The notes below the pieces were generated by a model. The model saw only the letters and a program-made list of their open reading frames with translations, had not been told where the DNA came from and made no database searches. Positions 1 through 5,047 of a DNA stretch of 5,047 nucleotides are shown in pieces. Within the stretch, counting starts at the first letter, position 1; every line of letters begins with the position of its first letter. The position numbers were made by a program, and so were the translations under genes. This DNA comes from an uncultured Rickettsiales bacterium (lineage in GTDB: Bacteria; Pseudomonadota; Alphaproteobacteria; Rickettsiales; Deianiraeaceae): the NCBI GenBank assembly GCA_946544555.1, contig CAMNMI010000066.1, forward strand, positions 1 to 5,047, written 5' to 3'.

Positions 1-53
1 TAGCGGAGCGAGGAGAGTGCAAACGGCGAGGGCGAGGCACCGGGCCGCGCAAC
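1..53. repeat. GC-rich palindromic repeat, copy C (3' part, cut by window edge)
   Basis: The last 37 bases (17-53) align with the 3' end of the two complete copies at 354-446 and 2943-3035, with about four mismatches and one missing base. The shared end is the arm GCGCAAC (47-53). The inner arm reads GTGCAAACG (17-25), against GCCAAACG or GCCAAATG in the other copies. It is the most diverged of the three. Its 5' half lies outside the window. It ends 15 bp beyond the stop codon of the small minus-strand gene at 69-290, much as copy A ends 6 bp beyond the C26 hydrolase stop. Membership in the family is read directly from the sequence; any function is unknown. Confidence 0.8.
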
Positions 54-68
54 AGAAAACTGCGGGAT

Positions 69-290
69 TTAAAATCTGTCAAGGAGGTGGCAATTTGTTG
101 AACCAAGAGTATATCTTCGTATGTCAATATTGTTTATTGTTTGCTCTTTTGTTTTACCATTCTTGCGTTGTCGCAATCGGACCGCACCTTTGCCATTGTT
201 ATTCTGCACTTCAATGCTATTATATTCTTGTTCTTTTCCGTTAATACTTTCAGAATAGGAGGTTTTGAAATATGATTGATAATTACCCAT
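69..290 (-). CDS. Small hypothetical protein with NGK repeats (73 aa)
   Basis: I do not recognise this protein with certainty. The ATG at 288-290 gives 73 residues ending in TAA. The product is hydrophilic, with no signal peptide or membrane segment. Its middle has three similarly spaced Asn-Gly-Lys turns (SINGKEQEY, NNNGKGAVRLRQ, KNGKTKEQT), which suggest a repeated beta-hairpin. Small bacterial proteins with alternating Ser/Tyr and NGK stretches exist, but the family link here is from memory only. Support comes from a promoter-like pair just upstream (305-332), the same orientation as the downstream block, and codon use typical of an AT-rich genome. There is no Shine-Dalgarno site, but neither do the convincing genes here have one. 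A TTG start at 314 would add 8 residues and fall inside the promoter. The last ~17 residues look less family-like. Plus-strand frames also overlap this stretch, so it may not be real. Confidence 0.48.
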   Translation of the reverse strand: MGNYQSYFKTSYSESINGKEQEYNSIEVQNNNGKGAVRLRQRKNGKTKEQTINNIDIRRYTLGSTNCHLLDRF

Positions 291-304
291 ATAAAACCGT
301 TGAG

Positions 305-332
305 ATTTTATCAAAATTTTTGTTTATTGCAA
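305..332 (-). promoter_or_regulatory. Possible sigma70 promoter for the small gene at 69-290
   Basis: Read on the minus strand, a -35-like TTGCAA (327-332) is followed after 16 bp by a -10-like TAAAAT (305-310, five of six matches to TATAAT). The -10 box ends 14 nt before the ATG at 290, which implies a very short leader. The surrounding DNA is AT-rich, so such pairs arise easily by chance. The prediction stands mainly because of its position immediately ahead of the candidate gene and just outside repeat copy A. Confidence 0.35.
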
Positions 333-353
333 GAAATTATTTTTGAAATTTCG

Positions 354-446
354 GTTGCGCGGCGCGGAGCGCATTTGGCCGCCGAGCGTAGCGAGGAGGA
401 GCGTAGCGGTGCCAAATGGCGAGGGCGTGGCCTCGGGCAGCGCAAC
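354..446. repeat. GC-rich palindromic repeat, copy A (complete, 93 bp)
   Basis: This is a sharply bounded GC-rich element in AT-rich surroundings. Its ends are inverted: GTTGCGC (354-360) pairs with GCGCAAC (440-446), and inside that CATTTGGC (372-379) pairs with GCCAAATG (411-418). The loop contains variants of the short unit GAGCGTAGCG, and the right side has a further small GAGG/CCTC hairpin (421-424/431-434). It matches copy B at 88 of 93 positions in the same orientation. Two of the five differences (373 and 417) are partners in the inner stem and preserve pairing. It begins 6 bp past the C26 hydrolase stop codon in the direction of transcription. It could be a REP-like or Rickettsia-palindromic-element-like dispersed repeat. 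No T-run follows on the minus strand, so a classical terminator is not indicated. Confidence 0.93.
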
Positions 447-452
447 TTACAA

Positions 453-1244
453 CTACTTATTCACTGCCACTGCATGACAGAATGCACGAAGCATCTTTAC
501 ATCATCATCTGTCGATAGGAACTCAGGGTGCCATTGGACAGTCAAGAAGAACTTTGGATAGTTTTTCATTTCCATGACTTCTGGAATATCATCATCTGGT
601 GAGCGGCCTGTCACAATAAAATTATCAGCCATTCTTCCGACAGCAAAATTGTGGTTTGTATTCACATTGATTTCTGTTTTTCCTAAAATTTTAGCTAACT
701 TTGAGTTCTCATCAAGAATGACGCGGTGCTTTGTTTGATTGCATTCACGACAATATGTTGCGGTTTTGTGGAGCTTTTTTTGTTCTGGCTGCATTTCAAT
801 TACCTCTCCACCGAAGAAATAATTAATCATCTGCATACCACGACAAATACCAAAAACTTGTTTTTTTTGCGCCAACATGCGTTCCACCATTGCTTTTTCA
901 AATCTGTCTCTCCTACCAGTTGGGTCATCATCGCCGCCGGTTAATACAACAGCATCAACGGCTTTTGCTACTTTATCTGCTTGCTCGCTTGTGTTTGTTA
1001 ACATTACAAATGCTACATTTTCACCCTCACATGCCTGCACAAGATTATCAATATACTGATAGCGCATAGCATGAAGCGGCCAGCTGGAATAATCATGCTT
1101 ATTGTTTTCATTTGCCAAGTAATCTCCAATAACACCAATGATTTTTGGTTTTTGTGGCGCTTTTTTAACTTTTCCTTTTGCAAGTGCGCTCTGATTGAAC
1201 AACGCACACAGCAATAATGATAAACAAATTATTTTACCCTTCAT
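453..1244 (-). CDS. Exported peptidase C26 / gamma-glutamyl-gamma-aminobutyrate hydrolase-like protein
   Basis: This is a class I glutamine amidotransferase-like hydrolase of family C26, the family of PuuD and gamma-glutamyl hydrolases, which cleave gamma-glutamyl amide bonds. With the ATG at 1242-1244 it has 263 residues, close to the 254 of E. coli PuuD. The nucleophile elbow is GICRGMQ (132-138, Cys134), and the His-Glu pair sits in QWHPE (His239, Glu241). LTGGDDDP (101-108) matches the family LTGGxDxxP segment, and NTNH (195-198) matches the substrate-side N-x-x-H. Residues 1-22 form a signal peptide: MKGK, a hydrophobic core, then ALA before Lys23, with no lipobox. A periplasmic location is inferred, and is unlike cytoplasmic PuuD. 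A TTG at 1278-1280 would add 12 residues but spoil the signal peptide. It is the last gene of the block, 37 bp after the A24-like gene. A TATAAT at 1286-1291 could be an internal -10 box but has no good -35. The substrate cannot be told from sequence. Confidence 0.9.
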   Translation of the reverse strand: MKGKIICLSLLLCALFNQSALAKGKVKKAPQKPKIIGVIGDYLANENNKHDYSSWPLHAMRYQYIDNLVQACEGENVAFVMLTNTSEQADKVAKAVDAVVLTGGDDDPTGRRDRFEKAMVERMLAQKKQVFGICRGMQMINYFFGGEVIEMQPEQKKLHKTATYCRECNQTKHRVILDENSKLAKILGKTEINVNTNHNFAVGRMADNFIVTGRSPDDDIPEVMEMKNYPKFFLTVQWHPEFLSTDDDVKMLRAFCHAVAVNK

Positions 1245-1281
1245 ACAACTTTTGATTGAAAAACAATTTTTTATAGTCAAG

Positions 1282-2016
1282 CTATATTATAAAAGCCAGA
1301 GCTAATGACGCATAAATTGGGAGTTCAACAATGTGATGTGTCTCTAATTTGTAGACATTTGAGTTCTTGAAAACATAATTGTGGAGGAAGATAAATAGCA
1401 ATCCAGACAGGAAAAACACAATTGCAACAATGAAACCAAGCTGCATTACCAGAATAACGCACATGATAAATTCAATTTTTTCAAGTTTGATGTATTTTTC
1501 GTAAATTGAAAACGCGAGATAGGAAATGATAAAACAGATAAATAAATCAATCAGGTTCGGTAGGTTGCCTGAATAGCCACGATAGGCCAAAATGCATGAT
1601 GCAAGTATCCATATAAAGCGAACTTTGATTTGGCGGTGCGTACGGTAGATAAACAGTAACGTGATGAGATATGCGCAAAATAGTGCTTTGGTAATAAAAA
1701 TCTCGTCAAAATTGCTAAACCTGAATGACAACAACATGATGTAGGTCGTGATGACAAGCTCTATGCATAGATATATGCGTGGGATTTTTTGCTGGCAGTG
1801 AACGCATTTGCCATTGCTGAGAAAATAGCCAATAACTGGAATGAAGTATTTAAATGATATTCTCTTGCCGCAGTGGTCGCACATTGGCTTGTGAGCTGGA
1901 CCGATTGGCGTATCTGACGGCAGGCGCCCATAGAGGGTTGTGGAAATTCCGCCAGCCCACAACGCAAAAAACAACACTGCCACTCGGACAACTATATCAG
2001 AATAAAACTCCACCAT
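1282..2016 (-). CDS. A24 prepilin peptidase-like membrane protein, probably catalytically inactive
   Basis: This 244-residue polytopic membrane protein has the N-terminal domain of type IV prepilin peptidases (PilD family). Helix 1 leads into YGRLP, matching the family's YRLP. Then come CDHC (Cys46, Cys49) and CVHC (Cys71, Cys74), enclosing KYFIPVIGYF, like the family's IPxLSWL. The 22-residue step from Cys49 to Cys71 equals that reported for PilD (Cys75 to Cys97). IYLCIELV follows, as in the canonical RYxLVELL. Further helices lie near 105-124, 132-147, 153-171 and 180-211, and the C-terminal ELPIYASLALAF resembles the family's IPFGPxLALA. The two catalytic aspartates are not seen: 106-156 contains no Asp, and where GxGD is expected the sequence is LEKIEFIM (Glu182 at best). 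A bona fide peptidase is therefore unlikely; a retained scaffold or a diverged paralogue is inferred. The start overlaps the end of cdsA by 20 bp, so the two are probably translated from one mRNA. There is no Shine-Dalgarno site. Confidence 0.85.
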   Translation of the reverse strand: MVEFYSDIVVRVAVLFFALWAGGISTTLYGRLPSDTPIGPAHKPMCDHCGKRISFKYFIPVIGYFLSNGKCVHCQQKIPRIYLCIELVITTYIMLLSFRFSNFDEIFITKALFCAYLITLLFIYRTHRQIKVRFIWILASCILAYRGYSGNLPNLIDLFICFIISYLAFSIYEKYIKLEKIEFIMCVILVMQLGFIVAIVFFLSGLLFIFLHNYVFKNSNVYKLETHHIVELPIYASLALAFII

Positions 2017-2863
2017 TTAAAAACAAGATAATATACACAAATGGCGCAACAATCAACATACTGTCCAATCTGTCAAATACTCCGCCGTGCCCAGGGATTA
2101 ATGTTCCACTGTCTTTTACACCACATTGACGCTTGATTGCACTCTCGGAGAGATCTCCCATTTGTGCAAGGATAATTACAATAATGCTGAAAATTGCGAA
2201 ACTTTCACCTGAAAATGAATCTTCTGAATACGTCCCAAATACTTTGTAGAGCAACATTGATACGAAAAACGCGCAGAACGACCCCAAGATTGCGCCTTCA
2301 TATGTCTTGTTCGGACTGATTTTTGGTGCAAGTTGAAGTTTGCCGTATTTCTTGCCAAAGATGTAAGCAAATGTGTCAACTGAATAGACAGTGATGAACA
2401 TCCACCATGTGATTTTTAATCCTTGTTCTGTTGCATTGCGAACGAGGATAATTGACAAGCAACAAATGGCGATGTAGATAATTCCCCAGCGGCGCAGAAG
2501 GATGAATGTACGGTTGCTTTTATCTTTGATGTTGTCAAGCATTTTAATGAGCTCGTAAATCATTAAACATCCACATGTAAAGATGCCGATGGTATACACT
2601 ATCTGGCCGATTGAGACTACAACTGCAAAAGCAACAATCATTACAATGCTGGAGATTATTCTTTTTTTGGCCTTTTCTGGCAGTGCATTTAAGAAAAAAA
2701 ACAGTTTTCCCAATAGCGCTTTGGTGACAACAAAGACATTTTTTGCAACTTCACAGATGATATTGAAAATTGAATGTGCCTGTTTTAAACCGTCTTCTTT
2801 TAGTTTATCAATCTTTTGTGCTGCTTTTTTAGCGCTTTCCTGTAATTCCTTTTTGTCTGTCAT
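1997..2863 (-). CDS. cdsA: Phosphatidate cytidylyltransferase (CDP-diacylglycerol synthase), N-terminally extended
   Basis: CdsA makes CDP-diacylglycerol from CTP and phosphatidic acid in the inner membrane, the branch point to all major bacterial phospholipids. The C-terminal signature of the family is intact at 241-268: SAIKR, VKDSGTLIPGHGG, then FDRLDS. Upstream are DTFAYIFGKKYGK (163-175) and SPNKTYEG (183-190, canonical SPKKTWEG), and GDLSES (237-242) leads into the signature. Hydrophobic helices lie at about 66-84, 87-105, 122-141, 152-168, 189-208, 222-235 and 268-284. Typical CdsA proteins begin near the KKRIISSIV segment, here at 66-74. This one carries about 60 extra N-terminal residues: a Lys/Glu-rich amphipathic stretch (1-30), then a hydrophobic one (31-60). 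The ATG at 2861-2863 lies about 30 nt after a good promoter. It is first in a three-gene minus-strand block. In many alphaproteobacteria cdsA sits with uppS, frr, dxr and rseP; none of these is next to it here. Confidence 0.95.
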   Translation of the reverse strand: MTDKKELQESAKKAAQKIDKLKEDGLKQAHSIFNIICEVAKNVFVVTKALLGKLFFFLNALPEKAKKRIISSIVMIVAFAVVVSIGQIVYTIGIFTCGCLMIYELIKMLDNIKDKSNRTFILLRRWGIIYIAICCLSIILVRNATEQGLKITWWMFITVYSVDTFAYIFGKKYGKLQLAPKISPNKTYEGAILGSFCAFFVSMLLYKVFGTYSEDSFSGESFAIFSIIVIILAQMGDLSESAIKRQCGVKDSGTLIPGHGGVFDRLDSMLIVAPFVYIILFLNGGVLF

Positions 2864-2893
2864 ACAACTAATTCAACACAAAAAACTAAATCA

Positions 2894-2922
2894 ATTTTTA
2901 CTTTGATAATCATAAATGTCAA
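2894..2922 (-). promoter_or_regulatory. Sigma70-like promoter of the cdsA block
   Basis: On the minus strand a perfect -35 TTGACA (2917-2922) is followed after the ideal 17 bp by AAAAAT (2894-2899, four of six -10 matches). The -10 box ends 30 nt before the cdsA ATG, giving a leader of roughly 20-25 nt. No other promoter of this quality is seen within the following genes, which supports transcription of all three from here. Repeat copy B begins 20 bp upstream of the -35 box. Confidence 0.6.
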
Positions 2923-2942
2923 GGAATAATTCCAGATGGAGT

Positions 2943-3035
2943 GTTGCGCGGCGCGGAGCGCGTTTGGCCGCCGAGCGGAGCGAGGGGGAGCGTAGCGGTG
3001 CCAAACGGCGAGGGCGTGGCCTCGGGCGGCGCAAC
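2943..3035. repeat. GC-rich palindromic repeat, copy B (complete, 93 bp)
   Basis: This copy has the same length and orientation as copy A (354-446), with 88 of 93 positions identical; the differences are at 2962, 2978, 2986, 3006 and 3028. The outer arms are GTTGCGC (2943-2949) and GCGCAAC (3029-3035). The inner arms are CGTTTGGC (2961-2968) and GCCAAACG (3000-3007), with G2962-C3006 replacing the A-T pair of copy A. It lies between the divergent cdsA and virB6-like genes, upstream of the promoters of both. A T-rich stretch (3041-3050) follows on the plus strand, but since no gene ends upstream in that direction a terminator role is not favoured. Both plus-strand frames through it that lack stops give Arg/Gly/Ala/Glu-rich peptides, which I regard as non-coding. 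Confidence 0.93.
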
Positions 3036-3049
3036 ACAAATTTTTTGTT

Positions 3050-3076
3050 TTGCAAGGGGATATACTTTTTTATAAA
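3050..3076 (+). promoter_or_regulatory. Weak candidate promoter for the virB6-like gene
   Basis: TTGCAA (3050-3055) is followed after 15 bp by TATAAA (3071-3076), about 50 nt before the GTG at 3127. An alternative pair uses the second TTGCAA (3081-3086) and AACTAT (3104-3109) with a 17-bp spacer, closer to the start. Both are partial matches in AT-rich DNA, so only the general location between repeat B and the gene is supported. Confidence 0.28.
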
Positions 3077-3126
3077 AAACTTGCAAATAACAACTGTGTT
3101 TTTAACTATCTATCCTGATAAACTGT

Positions 3127-5047
3127 GTGAAAAAGAAGCTGCTTTGCATACTTTGCTGTTTTTTCTTTTTTACGAACAATTTTACTCACCAATCCAAAGC
3201 AGATGTGCTTAGCACATTAGAAGAAATATGTGGATGGACGGTTGGAGATAAACTAATGGAAAAATGTGCTGAATGGCTTGAATGTGATAGCTATGAACAA
3301 CCATCTGTATTAGATAGCATAACTGGGGTTGGTTCAAAAAAATATAAACAGAGTGTGTGTGCTGTATCTGGGCTTTTGTATAATGGAGGAAAAATAATCG
3401 GGTTCATGATGGGTAGTGGTATTCTTGGTAGCTTAGCTGGTCTTACTATCGGAAATAATATTGGTCAGGCTCTTGAATGTCTCTATACATGGATGAAGAG
3501 TAAAAGTGCAAAAAAAACAGCAGAAAAGTATCGTGTATGTTTAGATGATATTTCACAAGGACATCCACTTCCATATACCGACAGACAAATAGCAAAACTG
3601 TTGGATTTAATGAATATACCGCCAACGGTTGAAAATATTGTTGGCGCATATGACAAAATTTGTCTTAGAAATAGTAAAGGGATGGCCCAGTTTTTCGGCC
3701 GAGGGGCAGTTTTTGATAATGTTCTTGTTGATCATGCACCTGGATATACTTATGTGTTATGCGCAAGTGTTTATAGTGCTTGTCCTTGTGTGTATAATAT
3801 TCAACATGGAACTCTGGAAGAACCAGATTATATCACAGACGAGAATGGTGTAATTGTAATGGAAAATGGAGAATTACAAATGAGAAACAAGGAGCGATAC
3901 CAAAAGAGATATGCTAAACATTGCAGAATTATGAGATTTAGGGATCTATATGAACAAACAAATGATCTGCCTAATCTGTTTCACTTTTCGTGTAATGACA
4001 TGGTTGGTTTTTCAAAAGGTAAATTACCTATTACTGCGCCAATAGTTCAATGTATTGAGGGAACAGCAAGAAATATCTTTGAAATGCCAATTCTTGGTAA
4101 GCCAGTAACGACTTCATATAAAGAAAACGCCATTGAACAATATCGGAATGATTATCAATTTGTTAGTAATATTGTGAATAGTATTGCTAATGTTATTGGA
4201 GTTGATAAAAATGGTAATATCAGAAGGACACAAACAGATATTAATAATCATCTTGCAAGAGATTTTTCAATAGCAGAAAGAATAAAAATATATGGTTTGC
4301 TAAAACAACTTTGGACAAAGGAAAATGCATTTAAAACAGAATATACAAGAGGTGCAGACGGGAAGTGTATTCAACTTGGAAAAAATAGATATGAATTTAC
4401 GCAATCTAATGTTACATTTATTGAGAAATATTTTACAAATCCAGCAGAAGACCCGTTGATGTTCTGTTGTGATGCTGAATATCAAAGTAAACTTCATGGC
4501 ACTTCAAGATATGCCTGCTCTTCGCCAACATCATGTCCTTATGCAGACAGACACGACTATTCTAATGTGGAAGCATGTGTGAGTGATAAGTATATTACGT
4601 ATGCAAGGGATAGGAACAGGTTTATTTTTACGAGAGGTTTGCGCAGAGATTTTCCATTAGAAAACTCACAAATAAAAGAGACAACTTTTCCAACAACAGA
4701 TATTTTTGACTATTACGAAGAGGCCAAAGAATTTAGGGATAATTTACAGCAAAAATACAACACGGTTAGCACTATTTATGGTGCCATCTCTGGTGCAGAT
4801 CTCCAAGAGACTAATTATATTCTTGAATACACACTTTTTGATGTGTTTAGAAATAGAATTAAGGCAGTTGCTGGGATATTCCTGGTATTGTGGTTTTTTA
4901 TTATTGGTTGGAAGTTTATTAATGGTGATACGAAGCTATTGAAGTTTGACGAATTTATTAAGACATTAGTAAAAATAGGTTTGTGTTGGTTGATAGTTTT
5001 TGATGATGGCGTGAAAAATGAATTGTTTAGATTGGTAATGCAGGTAG
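3127..5047 (+). CDS. virB6: VirB6/TrbL-like type IV secretion protein, N-terminal part (3' end outside window)
   Basis: The frame is open from 3106 to the window edge; 640 codons from the GTG at 3127 are visible. That start gives a clear signal peptide: KKK, a hydrophobic LLCILCCFFFF core and a polar region ending SKA before Asp26. The first ATG (3256) would lose it. Next comes a long exported domain with about twenty cysteines (35, 47, 53, 78, 118, 138, 179, 211, 219, 221, 266, 289, 309, 414, 447, 448, 464, 470, 484), so disulfides are likely. A Gly-rich hydrophobic stretch lies at 80-112. APIVQCIEGTARNIFEMP (304-321) resembles a segment I recall from Rickettsiales VirB6 proteins. Residues 579-597 form a membrane helix; FDEFIKTLVKIG (607-618), another helix and ELFRLVMQ follow, as at the start of a VirB6/TrbL channel domain. 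VirB6 is the polytopic inner-membrane component of type IV secretion systems. There is no Shine-Dalgarno site. No other virB gene is visible. The family call rests on pattern memory. Confidence 0.78.
   Translation, partial: MKKKLLCILCCFFFFTNNFTHQSKADVLSTLEEICGWTVGDKLMEKCAEWLECDSYEQPSVLDSITGVGSKKYKQSVCAVSGLLYNGGKIIGFMMGSGILGSLAGLTIGNNIGQALECLYTWMKSKSAKKTAEKYRVCLDDISQGHPLPYTDRQIAKLLDLMNIPPTVENIVGAYDKICLRNSKGMAQFFGRGAVFDNVLVDHAPGYTYVLCASVYSACPCVYNIQHGTLEEPDYITDENGVIVMENGELQMRNKERYQKRYAKHCRIMRFRDLYEQTNDLPNLFHFSCNDMVGFSKGKLPITAPIVQCIEGTARNIFEMPILGKPVTTSYKENAIEQYRNDYQFVSNIVNSIANVIGVDKNGNIRRTQTDINNHLARDFSIAERIKIYGLLKQLWTKENAFKTEYTRGADGKCIQLGKNRYEFTQSNVTFIEKYFTNPAEDPLMFCCDAEYQSKLHGTSRYACSSPTSCPYADRHDYSNVEACVSDKYITYARDRNRFIFTRGLRRDFPLENSQIKETTFPTTDIFDYYEEAKEFRDNLQQKYNTVSTIYGAISGADLQETNYILEYTLFDVFRNRIKAVAGIFLVLWFFIIGWKFINGDTKLLKFDEFIKTLVKIGLCWLIVFDDGVKNELFRLVMQV

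Noticed and set aside
276..518. Plus-strand 80-codon frame through repeat A
   Set aside because: It is created by the GC-rich stop-poor repeat and runs antisense into the 3' end of the C26 hydrolase gene, with no family resemblance outside the repeat.
1245..1280. TTG start at 1280 for the C26 hydrolase
   Set aside because: It would place 12 extra residues before a well-formed signal peptide. The ATG at 1244 gives a standard n-region and a family-like length. The TTGACT it contains also lacks a credible -10 box.
3036..3050. Intrinsic terminator formed by repeat B and the T-rich tract
   Set aside because: No plus-strand gene ends upstream of it, the tract does not directly abut the stem, and copies A and C lack such a tract.
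2916..3212. Plus-strand 98-codon frame through repeat B
   Set aside because: Its middle is the translated repeat (Arg/Gly/Glu-rich) and its ends are out-of-frame leader and virB6-like sequence. The inner-stem compensatory change would alter two residues, which fits structure rather than coding.
3256..3258. First ATG of the virB6-like gene as its start
   Set aside because: It would remove the signal peptide coded from the GTG at 3127, which a periplasm-facing cysteine-rich domain needs, although automatic callers may choose it.
3446..4942. Short frames on either strand inside the virB6-like gene (for example 3629-3853, 4300-4497, 4706-4942)
   Set aside because: They are shadows of the single 640-codon frame, which is continuous with no internal stop; none has its own promoter or recognisable domain.
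1..5047. CRISPR array, tRNA, rRNA or insertion sequence with transposase
   Set aside because: There are no regularly spaced short repeats, no cloverleaf with TTCGA-type loop that I can recognise, and no transposase-like reading frame. The repeats are too few and too widely separated for a CRISPR array.

Overview
The window looks like chromosomal DNA of a host-associated, AT-rich alphaproteobacterium of the Rickettsiales/Holosporales kind. The reasons are an AT-rich background with few Shine-Dalgarno sites, a large signal-peptide-bearing VirB6-like type IV secretion protein of the sort known from these bacteria, and dispersed GC-rich palindromic repeats. The taxonomic placement is inference; there is no rRNA or other marker gene.

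Layout. The left end (1-53) holds the 3' part of a GC-rich palindromic repeat. A small minus-strand gene (69-290) with a recognisable promoter follows. A complete 93-bp repeat (354-446) lies just beyond the end of a minus-strand three-gene block, 453-2863. In transcription order the block is: cdsA (CDP-diacylglycerol synthase, 2863 to 1997); an A24-type prepilin-peptidase-like membrane protein that keeps its four zinc cysteines but appears to lack both catalytic aspartates (2016 to 1282, overlapping cdsA by 20 bp); and an exported class I glutamine amidotransferase-like hydrolase of peptidase family C26 (1244 to 453). A sigma70-like promoter with a perfect TTGACA box sits ahead of cdsA. A second complete repeat (2943-3035) lies in the divergent intergenic region, in the same orientation as the first, so the block is bracketed by direct repeats. 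From 3127 to the right edge a plus-strand reading frame of at least 640 codons is open. It encodes an exported, cysteine-rich N-terminal domain followed by the first membrane helices of a VirB6/TrbL-type protein, and it is cut by the window end.

How it fits together. The three minus-strand genes are probably one transcript, but they share no obvious pathway: phospholipid synthesis, a degenerate prepilin-peptidase scaffold and a periplasmic gamma-glutamyl-type hydrolase. Membrane or envelope location is their only common theme. The divergent VirB6-like gene belongs to a type IV secretion apparatus whose other genes are not in the window. The points most worth a second look are the repeat family, whose two full copies differ by a compensatory base-pair change, the apparently catalytically dead A24 protein, the N-terminally extended CdsA and the large VirB6-like N-terminal domain.
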